From positions 57,543,233 to 57,607,232 of the forward strand of contig CM057466.1 of assembly GCA_030035585.1 (NCBI GenBank): a stretch of DNA of 64,000 nucleotides, in the 5' to 3' direction. A program made the translations under genes and the position numbers. The first letter of the stretch is position 1; each line of letters starts with the position of its first letter. Below, piece by piece: positions 45,001-56,400 of the stretch. The notes under the pieces are model-generated. The model did no database searches, had not been told where the DNA came from, and saw nothing but the letters and a program-made list of their open reading frames with translations. This stretch comes from Dugong dugon (Eukaryota; Chordata; Mammalia; Sirenia; Dugongidae).

Positions 45001-45857
45001 CTAACACACGGCATTAACAGGATACAAACATAACCGTCAACACACAAACTCAGAAGATAAGCTAGATAACTGGGATCTTCTAAAAATTAAACACTTATGC
45101 TTATCAAAAGACTTCACTGAAAGAGTCAAAAGAGAACGTACAGACTGGGAAAAAATTTTTGGACAGTACAAGTCAGACAAAGGTCTAATCTCCATAATCT
45201 ACAAGAAAATCCAACACGTCTACAACAAAAAGACAAATAATCCTATTAAAAAATGGGCAAAGGAAATGAACAGACACTTCACCAAAGAAGACATTCAAGC
45301 AGCTGGCACATGAGGATATGCTCGCGTTCACTAGCATTCAAGAAATGCAAATTAAAACCACAATGAGATACCATCTCACCCCGGCATCACTGGCACAAAT
45401 CAAAAACACTGGAAATAACAAACGTTGGAGAGGCTGCGGGAAGATCGTAACTCTTACGCACTGCTGGTGGGAATGCATTCTGATACAACCATTTTGGAAA
45501 ATGATATGGTACTTCCTTAGAAAGCTAGAAATAAAAATACCATACGATCCAGCAATCTCACTCCTAGGAATATATCCTAGAGAAATAAGAGCCGTCACAC
45601 GAATAGACATCTGCACACCCATGTTCACTGCAGCACTGTTCACAATAGCAAAAAGATGGAAACAACCTAGATGCCCATCAACAGATGAATGGATGAACAA
45701 ACTATGGTACATACATACAATGGAGTATTATGCAACGATAAAGAACAATGACGAATCCGTGAAGCATCTCATAACATGGATGAAACGGGAGGACATTATG
45801 CTGAGTGAAATAAGTCAATCACAAAAGAACAAATACTGTATGAGACCACTACTGTAA
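42022..45857 (+). pseudogene. L1 ORF2 (endonuclease/reverse transcriptase), copy 2, disrupted
   Basis: It starts MTATNSHLSIITLNVNGL at 42022, followed by a stop and shifts. The endonuclease is legible to about 42770 ('AVLISEKIDF'-like 'VAILISEKIDF', 'INIYAPNDRTP'). The RT region is at 43424-44330: '[13 protein letters not shown]' at 43448-43486, '[10 protein letters not shown]' near 43730, '[10 protein letters not shown]' at 43822, and catalytic FADD at 44137-44148. The C-terminal region at 45318-45857 ends 'CMRPLL' with the stop at 45855. At least eight in-frame breaks are visible. Length and motif order are those of a full L1 ORF2. Confidence 0.94.
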
Positions 45858-46677
45858 AAACTCATGAAAAGGTTTACACACAAAAAGTAACAATCTTTGT
45901 TGTTTACGAGGGATGGAGGGGGGTAATACTAAATAGACAATAGGTAAGTGGTAACTTTGGTGAAGGGTAAGACAGAACACAATACTGGGAAAGCCAGCAC
46001 AACTTGTACAAGGAAAGGTCATGGAAGCTCCATAGACACATCCAAACTCCCTGAGGGACTGCATTGCTGAGTGAAGGGCTGTGGGGACCATAGTCTCAGC
46101 GAATATCTAGCTCAACTGGCATAACACAGTTTATAAAGACATTGTTCTACATTCTACCTTGGTGAGTAGCATCTGAGGTCTTAAAAGCCTTTAAACAGCC
46201 ATCAAAGATATTCCAGTGGTCTCACCCCTTCAGGAGCAAGCGAGAATGGAGAGAACAGGATACAAGGAAAAGATTAGTCCAAAGGACTAATGGACCACAG
46301 CTACCAAGGCCTCCACCAGACTGAGTCCAGTACAGCTAGATGGTGCCCAGCTACTACTGACTGCTCTGACCAGGATCACAACAGAGAGTCCTGGACAGAG
46401 CTGGAGAAGGATGTAGAACAAAATTCTAACACACAAGAAAAAGACCAGATTTACTGGCCTGACAGAGACTGGAGAAACCCCAAGAGTATGGCCCCTGGAC
46501 ACCTATTTAGCTCAGTGGTGAAGTCACTCCCGAGGTTCACCGTTCAGCCAGGGATAGGACAGTCCCATAAAACAAAATGGGACTAATGAGGTACAGCAGT
46601 CCAGTGACAAGGACTAGAATGCAGAAGGGGATAGGAAAGCTGGTGATAGGGAACCCAAGATTGAGTAAGGACAGTGT

Positions 46678-47034
46678 TGACATGTAGTGGGGTTCTTAAC
46701 CTTTGTCATAGGGCAATATGTCTAATAACTATTTAATGAGAAAGTATTTTGTTCCATAAACCTGCATCTAAAGGGAGAATAGCAGCACAACTGGAAGAAT
46801 GTAATCGACACAACTGGATTGTACATGTAGAAATTTTTGAAATGGTGTATCTTTGGCTATGTATATTTTCACCAAAAAAAAATTCCTCCAAGGCCAAGAA
46901 GGGAGAGTGTTGACATGTCGTGGGGTTGTTAACCAATGTCATAAAACAATATCTGTACTGACTGTTTAATGAGAAAATATTCTGTAAAACTTCACCTAAA
47001 GTACAATTTTAAAAAAATTTAGAAAAAAAAAATG
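46678..47034 (+). repeat. mosaic 3' end of L1 copy 2 (two type-A ends around a type-B end)
   Basis: The terminal 3'UTR segment 'tgacatgt.gtggggtt.tt' occurs twice, at 46678-46775 and 46911-47000. Between them, 46776-46880 resembles the 3' end of the different L1 type at 62.25-62.40 kb ('actggaagaatgtaatcga', 'attgtacatgtagaa') and ends in an A run. Copy 1 has a single type-A end. Confidence 0.78.
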
Positions 47035-47047
47035 TTCCCACCTACTG

Positions 47048-47236
47048 CCATCAATTCCAACTCATAACGACCCTATAGGTCAGAGTAGAACTACCCGATA
47101 GGATTTCTAAGACTATAAATCTTTGCGGAAGCAGACTGCCACATCTTCTCCCAAGGAGCCACTGGCAGGTTGGAACCCCTGACCTCTCAGTTAGCAGCCA
47201 AGCACTTTATTCTCTGTGCCACAGGGCTTCCTCAGT
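47048..47236 (-). mobile_element. AfroSINE, antisense, host of L1 copy 2
   Basis: The tail 'catcaattccaactcataac' starts right at the right TSD of L1 copy 2, and the head complement ends near 47230 ('gtgccacagggcttcc'). Its first bases lie left of the L1 (about 38913-38923). Its own TSD is aaagatt (38906-38912) and aaaggtt (47237-47243), 6 of 7. Confidence 0.88.
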
Positions 47237-47333
47237 AAAGGTTATAGCCAAGAAAACTCCATGGAGCAGTTCTACTCTGTAACACATGGGGTCACCATGA
47301 GTCAGGGCAGACTTGAGGGCTGCTAACAACAAA
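47237..47333 (+). mobile_element. AfroSINE tail (3' part of the SINE begun at 38426)
   Basis: 'ccatggagcagttctactct', then 'gtcaccatgagtcagggcag' and 'gctgctaacaacaa' complete the long-body AfroSINE in sense. It is separated from its head by 8.8 kb of later insertions. Confidence 0.85.
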
Positions 47334-47651
47334 TTTGCTAACCCTGAACTCACCAAGCAGCCTGGCCCTGCCAACAGGCAATGGCATGCACTGCCTGAGT
47401 CACAGACCCACAAGTCCAGGTTTATTCTTCAAAACCATAAACAGCTGCTGCTGAATATAATCATGACCACCTGTGAACACACAGGCTTTTCACCCTCTTC
47501 ATGACTCAGCACTGAGCCACCAGGAGGCAGGTAAGATGGTACCGTCCGTGCATCACAAACAGACAAGGTGAGACCGGAAAGGTCACAAGTTCAGAGCGTA
47601 TGCCAGCCCTCAGCCCAGGGAGCATATCTCAATGCTTCTTGGTTTGTGGGC
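47334..47651. other. unassigned sequence
   Basis: No gene or recognised repeat. Confidence 0.45.
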
Positions 47652-47755
47652 TGTATCAGTCAGGGTTCTCCACAGAAACATAGCCAATAAGATAGAGATA
47701 GAGATTGACAGAGACAGATGTGTGTGTGAGATAGAGAGTGACAGACACAGAGAGT

Positions 47756-48297
47756 TGATGGTTAAGTTGATGGTGTGTCAGCTTAGCTGGGCCATGATTC
47801 TCACCGGTTTGGCAGATGCTGTGATCACTTCCCTGCTGAGATCTGATATGTGATCATCCCCATGAAGGGATCTGCTGTGAGTAGCCAATCAGTTGAAAGG
47901 GAGTTTCCTTGGGCATGTGGCCTGCACGGAATAGAAGTGGACATTCTGGCAAGAGTCGGGGCTTTTGCTCACTCTGAATCCTGCAGCTGGCTCCTGTTCA
48001 TCTGACCTCTGGTTGTTAGGACTTCAGCTAGCAGCTTACCTGCGGTCTTGCCTGCTGATCTTGGGATTCGTCGATCCTTGTGGCCTATGAGCAACAGCCC
48101 TGCTCTCTGACCTGCCAATCTTGGGTGTGCCAGCCCCTGCAGCTATGTGAATCAGGAGAAGTGTCGAGCCTGACCCATGGACTTGGGATGTTCCGGTCTC
48201 TACAACTGTGTGTGCCATTTCCTTGATATAAATCTCTTTATATATATATTTATACGCTTTACTGGTTTTGCTTCTCTAGAGAACCCAGCCTAAGACA
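47756..48297 (+). mobile_element. LTR, same family as 7227-7709, inside the antisense LTR
   Basis: It runs from 'tgatggttaagttgatgg' to 'cagcctaagaca', with 'agccaatcagttgaaaggga' and a TATA-rich end (48235-48255). The complement of 7227-7709 carries the same segments in the same order. The left border is blurred by GA-repeat sequence (47690-47755) and no TSD is evident. Confidence 0.8.
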
Positions 48298-48411
48298 TTT
48301 GGTACCAAGAGGGGGATTTACTTTAACCAACTGGCTCACGCAATTATGGCAGATCGCAAATCTGAAATCCATAGCGCAGGCTAGTAGCCTGGAAACTCAG
48401 GTAGGATTTCT

Positions 48412-49033
48412 TTCTTTTTTTTTTATTTATTTTGTTGTTGTTGAGAATATACACAGCAAAACATATACCAATTCAATGGTTTCTACATGTACAATTCAGC
48501 AATACTGATTACATCCTTCTAGTTTTGCAACTATTTTCACCCTCCTTTACTAAGCTGTTCCTCCCCCATTAACATAAATTCACCGCCCCCTAAGGTTCCT
48601 ATCTAATCTTTTGAGTTGCTGTTATCAAGTTGATCCCATATAGATAGTTCTTAAAAGAGCATAATGCTCAAGGTAGACCTTTTTTTACTAGTTAAGCTAT
48701 GCTATTGTCTGGTTTTAAGAAGACTTCAGGGGATATTTTTGGTTTAAGATTTAAAGATTATCTCAGGGCAATAGTTTCAGGGGTTCATCCAGCCTCCATA
48801 GCTCCAGAAAGTCTGGAGTTCATGAGAATTTTAAATTCTGTTCTGCATTTCTCCTCTTTTGATCAGAATTCTTCTATGGAATCTTGGATCAAAATGTTCG
48901 AAGGCACCATCCAGTTCTTCTGATCTCACGGCAAAGGAAGCAGTTGTTCATGGAGGCAATTAGCCACATATTCCCTATCCTCCTCCTTCTTCCTCTGTTG
49001 TTCCAGGTGAATAGAGACCAACTGTTGTGTCAA
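48412..49033 (-). mobile_element. 5'-truncated L1 3'UTR fragment (type B), 11-bp TSD
   Basis: The flanks gtaggatttct at 48401-48411 and 49034-49044 are identical. The poly(A) appears as a T run at 48412-48422. The insert is the reverse complement of the 3'UTR type found at 61.75-62.40 kb, sharing for example 'ctgaaactattaccctgag' type and 'gtctaccttgagc' type segments. It postdates the antisense LTR it interrupts. Confidence 0.93.
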
Positions 49034-49286
49034 GTAGGATTTCTATGTTACAGTCTTGAGGCAGAATTCTTTCTTTTACTGGAAACTTTACTCTTTGATC
49101 TTAAGTCCTTTAACTGATTGGATGAGCCCACCCACATTATCAAGAGTAATCTTTACTTAAAGTCAACTGATCATAAATGTTAATCACATCTATGTAATAC
49201 TTTCACAGCAACATGTAGATTAGTGCTTAACCAAACAACCGGGCATGACAGCCTAGCCAAGTTAACACATAAAATTAACCATCACA

Positions 49287-49706
49287 CAGGTTTGCACACA
49301 ATCTCGAAGCTGGCCTTTTTGCTTTGACTTACTCTGGGAGACAAGCATGAGAGTCATCCCAGAAGCTTCTAAGGGATCCTAATACAAGACAGGAATTGCT
49401 AAGAGGACCGTTTTCTGCACAAGTAATTATCAGCAGTCTGGCAGAGAGTGGGGATAGCGTTTCTTGAAGGTTCAACACTGCCAGGCATTATGCTGGACAT
49501 TTTATGTATATTACCATATTTAACTCTCACCTCAACCCCTTTTTCTTAAATAGAAATTTAGGGTCAAAGCTAAATAACTTACTCTAAGTAACACAAACAG
49601 AAAGTGCAAAACTCAGGATTTGAAAAATGACCGTTTAATTTCTCTTTCCACTTCACCCTGTTAACTCTCAGGAATTTTCTCTGAAGAAGAAAGAAACTTT
49701 GAATAA
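49287..49706. other. unassigned sequence with antisense MIR at about 49465-49625
   Basis: 'caggcattatgctggacatt', 'accatatttaactctcacct' and 'ggtcaaagctaaataactta' follow the order of the MIR complement. No gene supported. Confidence 0.6.
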
Positions 49707-49712
49707 CATATA

Positions 49713-50375
49713 TATATTAGTTTCCTATTGCTGCTGTGGTGGCATAGTGGTTAAGAGCTATGACTGCTAACTAAATGGTCAGCAGTTCAAATCCACCAGA
49801 CGCTCCCTGGAAACCCTATGGGGCAGTTCTACTCTGTCCTATAGGGTCGCTATGAGTCGGAATCTACTCAACAGCAACAGGCTTGGTTTTTGGTTTTTAT
49901 TGCTGCTGTAACAAATTATCACAAATTTAGTGGCTTAAAACTAAAAATTTGTTACCTTACAGTTCTAGAGGTCAAAAGTCCTAAATAGATCTCACTGGGC
50001 TAGTATCAATGTGTCGGCTGAGCGGTGTTCCTTTCGGAGGCTCCAGGGGAAAATCTATTTCCTGCCTTTTCCGGCTTCTAGGGACCACCCTTATTCTGTT
50101 CCTCCTGGCCCTTTCCTCCATCTTCAAAGCACATTGCTCCAACCTCTGCTTCCATCATCACATCTTTTTCTAACTCTGGTCCTTTTGTCCCTCTTAGAAG
50201 GACCCTTGTGATTACATTGGGCCCACCCAAATAATCCAAAGTAACCTCTCCATCTCAAGGTCCTTGACTTAATCAAATTTACAAAATCTCTTTTTTTTCT
50301 ATGTAAAGTAATGTAATCACAGGTCTGGGGGTTAGGATGTAAACATCTTTGGGGGCCATTAATCTGCTTAGCACA
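49713..50375 (+). mobile_element. old LTR, MaLR-like, interrupted by an AfroSINE
   Basis: It runs from 'tatattagtttcctattgct' to 'aatctgcttagcaca', with 'gtggcttaaaactaaaaat' and 'ttgtgattacattgggccca'. Flanking catata (49707-49712 and 50376-50381) fits a target duplication. The LTR's normal continuation is restored when the SINE 49738-49898 and one TSD copy are removed. Confidence 0.8.
49738..49898 (+). mobile_element. AfroSINE with 11-bp TSD, inside an LTR
   Basis: The flanks attgctgctgt at 49727-49737 and 49899-49909 are identical. The sense head is 'ggtggcatagtggttaagag' and the tail is 'gtcgctatgagtcggaatc' plus 'actcaacagcaacagg'. It is well preserved. Confidence 0.95.
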
Positions 50376-50381
50376 CATATA

Positions 50382-51493
50382 TAATGGATCCTGTCTTTGT
50401 CCTCCCTCTCATGCGCCATTACATGGCTTATAAAAGACCTTTATCTGTCCATCTAAATCACATTAGCTCCCTCGAGGTCTTCTCCTATTGAAATCTGAAA
50501 CTGAGTAACATTTTTTTGCATAAAAAGGTACATATCTATCACCTGAAATGCCAAAAACATAGTTGTAACATTTCAACAAGCTAACATATGACTACTTCCT
50601 GCATTTTTGGTTGTTTTGCTATGGTGGATGGTGACATATTAACCTAAGGAAGTTATTAATTTTTCTTAAAGAAGATTAATTTTATGCTTGAATTTTTTTC
50701 TGCTTTGCTGAAAAGTTGATATAACATTTAAATCTTTAGGGTAACCAAGGGTGTCAATATAAATCATGTCCTCTCACACTCATACTGATCATTTTTTTGC
50801 CTAAAAGCAAGCTGTAGTAAGAAGTTGAACTACATATTTTGATTAGGGTCCTTTCCTGTCTACTAAAAATTAGCACTTCATCTTGACATTGAGAAAATAT
50901 ACTTCTTAATACTCTGTTTATGCTTTGAAACTTGTTAGTTTATCTTTGATGGGAATCAAAATATACCAAATATTATATGGGTGTTTTGCTGTTGTTGTTT
51001 TTTTTTCTTCTGGATGTTGTTTTGAAATATTTGTTTTTCTAGGTTGTAATAACAAGAAAATTAGCGCAAACCACGTAAAAACAAGATGGAGAAACTCTGA
51101 GCTGTATCTAAATAGATGGAGAGTTTTGTTAACAGAACACACTTACAAACTTGTGCTTCATTAAGCATATCTAAAGGATTTGTCCTCATTTTAAGTCTGC
51201 AACGTTGTCCCACCTGAATGCTGGAGGGATGGACCAGATCCACAGTAATCAACCTTCTTTGCACAATTACATATACCAGGTAACATGACATATCTCCCTA
51301 AGAGTATCTAAATGGTGAGGAAAGTCAAGATAATTTTATGGAAAGTAAAGCAGTAGATTAATTTATAATCACTACAGTTATTCATGCCACATCAGTACCA
51401 GAATTCAGTCATCTCTGGTGGAAATATTACAGGCTACAGGTTATATGCGATTCCAAAGTACCAACTACAACTTTATTCCTTTTTCTCTTTATT
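50382..51493. other. unassigned sequence
   Basis: No gene supported and no recognised repeat in 1.1 kb. Small opposing frames at 50918-51164 overlap each other. Confidence 0.45.
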
Positions 51494-51508
51494 AAGAAAT
51501 CATGTTGG

Positions 51509-52998
51509 AAAGAGAACTACATAAATGGAAAAACACACCATGCTCATGGCTAGGTAGACTCAACATTGTGAAAATGTCAATTCTACCCAAAGCAATCTAC
51601 AAACACAATGCAATCTCGATCCAAAAAACCAACAGCATTCTTTCAAGAGATGGAAAAACTAATCAGTAGCTTTACATGGAAAGGGAAGAGGCCCCGGATA
51701 AGTACAGCACTATTGAAGAAGAAGAATAAAGTAGGAGGATTCACACTGACCTCAGAACCCACTATACAGCTACAGTAGTCAAAACAGCCTGGGACTGGTA
51801 CAACAACAGATACATTGACCAATGGAACAGACTCAAGAACCCAGATGTAAATCCATCCACCTACGGTCACCTGATCTTTGACAAGGGCCCAAAGTCCATC
51901 AAATGGGGAAAAGACAGTCTTTTTAAAAAACGATACTGGCAAATCTGGATGTCCATCTGTAAAAAAATGAAACAAGACCCACACCTCACACCATACACAA
52001 AAACTAATTCAAAATGGATTGAAGACCTAAATATAAAACCAAAAACTATAAAGATCATAAAAGAAAAAACAGGATCAATGCTAGAGGCCCTAATACATGG
52101 CATTAACAGAATACAAACCATAACTAACAACACATAAGCTCCAGAAGATAAGCTAGATAACAGGGATCTTCTAAAAATTAAACACTTATGCTTATCAAAA
52201 GACTTCACCAAGAGAGTAAAAAGAGAACCTACAGACTGGGAAAAAATTTTTGTCTATGACAAATCTGACAAAGGTCTAATCTCTAAAATCTACAGGAAAA
52301 TCCAACACTTCTACAACAAAAAGACAAATAATCCAATTAAAAAATGGGTAAAGGATATGAACAGACACTTCTTCACCAAAGAAGACATTCAAGTGGCTAA
52401 CAGAATGAGGGAATGCTCGGAATCACTAGAGAAATGCAAATCAAAACCACAATCAGATACCATCGCACCCTGACATTATTGGCATGAATCAAAAAAACGG
52501 AAAATAAGAAATGTTAGAGAGGCTGCAGGGAGGTTGGAACTCTTATGCACTGCTGGTGGGAATGCAAAATGGTTCAACCATTTTGGAAAATGATATGGTG
52601 CTTCCTTAGAAAGCTAGAAATAGAAATACCATATGACCCAGCCATGCCACTCCTAGGAATATATCCTAGAGAAGTAACAGCCCTCACACAAATAGACATA
52701 TGCACACCCACGTTCATTGTAACATTGTTCACAATAGCAAGAAGATTGAAACATCCTAGGTGCTCATCAACAGGTGAATGGATGAACAAACTATGGTACA
52801 CACACTCAATGGAATACTATGCAATAATAAAGAACAATGATGAATCTGCGAAGCATCTCACAACATGGATGAATCTGGAGGGCGTTATTCGGAGGGAAAT
52901 AAGTCAATCGTAAAAGGACAAATACTGTATGAGACCACTACTCCAAAAACTCATGAAAAGGTTTACACACAAAAAGAAAAAAATCTTTGATGGTTAAG
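51509..52998 (+). pseudogene. L1 ORF2 C-terminal part, copy 3
   Basis: It contains only the region after the RT active site. Frames at 51949-52137 ('[23 protein letters not shown]') and 52545-52913 ('[17 protein letters not shown]', the cysteine-containing C-terminal segment) are legible. The reading frame is broken several times. The usual stop (…CTG TAA in copy 2) reads ctc caa here, so the frame would extend a further 14 codons or so. Confidence 0.88.
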
Positions 52999-53476
52999 AG
53001 GGAGTGGAGGGGTGGCGATGGAAAAACACTAAATAGACACTAGATAAGTGGTAACTTTGGTGAAGGGTAAGATGGTACACAACAGCGTGGAAGCCACCAC
53101 AACTTGTCCAAGGCAAGGTCCGGGAAGCTCTAGAGACACATATCAACTCCCTGAGGGACTAAATTACTGGCAGGGCTACGGGGACCATGGTCTCGGGGAA
53201 CATCTAGCTCAACTGGCATAACACACTTTTAAAGAAAATGTTCTACGTTCAACTTTCGTAAGTATCGTCTGGGATATTAAAAAATTGTGAGTGGCCATCT
53301 AAGATACTCCACTGGTCTCACCCAGTCTGGAGTAAGTGAGAATGAAGAAAAACAAAGACACAGGAAAGATCAGTCTGAAAGACTAATGGACCCCAAGTAC
53401 TACAGCATCCACCAGACTGAGTCCAGCACAACTAGATGGTGCCTGGCTACCACCACGGGCTACTCTGACAGGGACT

Positions 53477-56400
53477 GTTGTTGTTGTTGTTAGGTGCTGT
53501 CAGGTTGGTTCTGACTCACAGAGATCCTGTGCACCACATAACAAAACACTGCCTGGTCCTGTGCCATGCTCACAATCATTGTTATGCTTGAGCCCACTGT
53601 TACAGCTACTGTGTCAATCCATCTAATTGAGGGTCTTCCTCTTTTTCGCTGACCCTCTACTTTACCAAGCATGATGTCCTTCACCAGGGACTGATCCTCC
53701 TAACAGCATGTCCGAAGTATTTAAGACATAGTCTTGCCATCCTTGCTTCTAAGGAGCATTCTGGTGGTACTTCTTCCAAGATAGATTTGTTTGTTCTTTT
53801 GGTAGGCCATGGTATATTCATTACTCTTCACCAACACCACAATTCAAAGGCATCAATTCTTCTTTGGTCTTCCTTATTCATCGTCCAGCTTTCAGTGTAT
53901 ACGATGCGATTGAAAATACCATGGCTTGGGTCAGGTGACATCTTTGCTTTCCAACACTTTAAAGAGGTCTTTTGCAGCAGATTTGCTCAATGCAATGCGT
54001 CTTTTGATTTCTTGACTGCTGCTTCCATGGGTGTTGATTGTGGATCCAAGTAAAATGAAAACCTTGACAACGTCAATCTTTTCTCTGTTTATCGTGATGT
54101 TGCTTACTGGTCAAGTTGAGAGGATTTTTGTTTTCTTTATGTTGAGGTGTAATCCATACTGAAGGCTGTGGTCTTTGATCTTCATCAGTAAGTGCTCCAA
54201 GTCCTCTTCGCTTTCAGCAAGCAAGGTTGTGTCATCTGCATAACACAGTTTGTTAATGAGTCTTCCTCCAGTCCTGATGCCCTGTTTTTCATATAGTCCA
54301 GCTTCTCGGACTATTTGCTCAGCACACAGATTGAACAGGTATGGTGAAAGGATGCAACCCTGACACACACCTTTCCTGACTTTAAACCATGCAGTATCCC
54401 CTTGTTCTGTCTGAACAACTGCCGCTTGATCTGTGTACAGGTTCCTCACAAGCACAATTAAGTGTTCTGGAATTCCCATTCTTCGCAATGTTATCCACAG
54501 TTTGTTATGATCCACACAGTCAAATGCCTTTGCATAATCAATAAAACACAGGTAAACATCTTTTGGTACTTTCTGCTTTCAGCCAGGATCCATCCGACAT
54601 CAGCAATGATATCCCTGGTTCCACATCCTCTTCTGAATCCAGCCTGAATTTCTGGCAGTTCCCTGTCGACATACTGCTGCAGCCTCTTTTGAATGATCTT
54701 CAGCAAAATTTTACTTGCGTATGATATTAATGACATTGTTTGATAATTTACACATTTGATTGGATCATCTTTCTTGGGAATAGGCATAAATATGGATCTC
54801 TTTCAGTCAGTTGGCCAGGTAGCTGTCTTCCAAATTTCTTGGCATAGATGAGTGAGCACTTCCAGTGCTACATCCGTTTGTTGAAACATCTCAACTGATA
54901 TGCCATCAATTTCTGGAGCCTTGTTTTTCACTAATGCCTTCAGTGTAGCTTGGACTTCTTCTTTCAGTACCATTGGTTCCTGATCATATGCTACCTCTTG
55001 AAGTGGTTGAACGTCAGCCAATTCTTTTTGGTATAATGACTCTGGGTACTCCTTCATCCTCTTTAATGCCTCCTGTGTCGTTTAATATTTTCCCCATAGA
55101 ATCTTTCACTATTGCAATTCAAGGCTTGAATTTTTTTCTTTAGTTCTTTCAGCTTAAGGAATGCTGAGCATGTTCTTCTCTTTTGGTTTTCTATCTCCAG
55201 CTCTTTGCACATGTCATTATAATACTTTACTTTGTCTTCTCAAGTCACCCTTTGAAATCTTATGTTCAATTCTTTTACTTCATCATTTCTTCCTTTTGCT
55301 TTAGCTACTCAATGTTCAAGAGCAAGTTTCAGAGTCTCTTCTGACATCCATTTTGGTCTTTTCTTTCTTTCCTATCTTTTTAATGAACTCTTGCTTTCTT
55401 CATGTATGATGTCCTTGATGTCATTCCACAACTCGTCTGGTCTTCGGTCATTAGTGTTCAAAGTGTCAAATCTATTCTTGAGATGGTCTCTAAATTCAGG
55501 TGGGATATACTCAAGGTTGTACTTTGGCTCTCATTGACTTGTTCTAATTTTCTTCAGTTTCAACTTGAACTTGCATATGAACAATTGATGGTCTGCTCCA
55601 CAGTCGGCCCCTGGCCTTGTTCTGACTGATGATATTGAGCTTTTTCATCATCTCTTTCCACAGATGTAGTCGATTTGATTCCTGTGTATTCCATCTGGGG
55701 AGGTCCATGTGTATAGTCACTGTTTATGTTGGTGAAAAAAGGTATTTGCAATGAAGAAATCATTGGTCTTGCAAAATTCTATCATGCAATCTCTGGCATC
55801 GTTTCTATCACCAAGGCCATATTTTCCAAAGACCGATCCTTCTTCTTTGTTTCCAAGTTTCACATTCCAATCACCAGTAATTATCAATGCATCCTGATTG
55901 CATGTTCGATCAATTTCAGACTGCAGAAGTTGGTAAAAATCTTCAATTTCTTCATCTTTGGCCTTAATGGTTGGTGCATAAATTTGAATAATAGTCATAG
56001 TAACGTCTTCCTTGTAGGCATATAGATATTATCCTATCACTGACAGCATTGTACTTCAGGATAGATCTTGAAATGCTCTTTTTGATGATGAATGCAACAT
56101 CATTCCTCTTCAAGCTGTCATTCCTGGCATAGTAGACAATATGATTGTCTGACGCAAAATCCATTTCAGCTCACTAATGCCTAGGATATCGATGTTCATG
56201 CGTTCCATTTCATTTTTGGTGATTTCCAATTTTCCTAGATTCATATTTCGTTCATTCCACATTCCAATTATTAATGGATGTTTGCAGCTGTTTCTTCTCA
56301 TTTTGAGTCATGCCACATCAGCAAATGAAGGTCCTTAAATCTTGATTCCATCCACATCATTAAGGTCGACTCTGCTTTGAGGAGGCAGCTCTTCCCCAGT

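Larger units (their letters stand above)
38924..47034 (+). mobile_element. full-length L1, copy 2, defective, perfect 13-bp TSD
   Basis: The flanks ttcccacctactg at 38911-38923 and 47035-47047 are identical. Layout: 5'UTR 38924-40534 (no minisatellite), ORF1 40535-41597, spacer 41598-42021 with a lysine-rich frame, ORF2 42022-45857, and a 3'UTR with a mosaic end (46678-47034). Its ORF2 span of about 3.8 kb equals the usual L1 ORF2 length. It is better preserved than copy 1 but still has stops and frameshifts. It inserted into the tail of an antisense AfroSINE, which itself lies in a sense AfroSINE. Confidence 0.96.
47652..49286 (-). mobile_element. LTR in antisense, split by an opposite LTR and by an L1 end
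   Basis: The left part 47652-47755 ('tgtatcagtcagggttctcc', 'acagaaacatagccaataag') and right parts 48298-48411 ('ggatttactttaaccaactg', 'gctcacgcaattatggcaga') and 49034-49286 ('acagtcttgaggcagaattc', 'gattggatgagcccacccac', ending 'aaaattaaccatcaca') form one LTR in order. I found no convincing TSD for this copy. Its parts are separated by the plus-strand LTR at 47756-48297 and the L1 fragment at 48412-49033. Confidence 0.75.

Noticed and set aside
55262-56025. Plus-strand frames of 91-99 codons as genes
   Set aside because: They are antisense to the RTE endonuclease and linker region.
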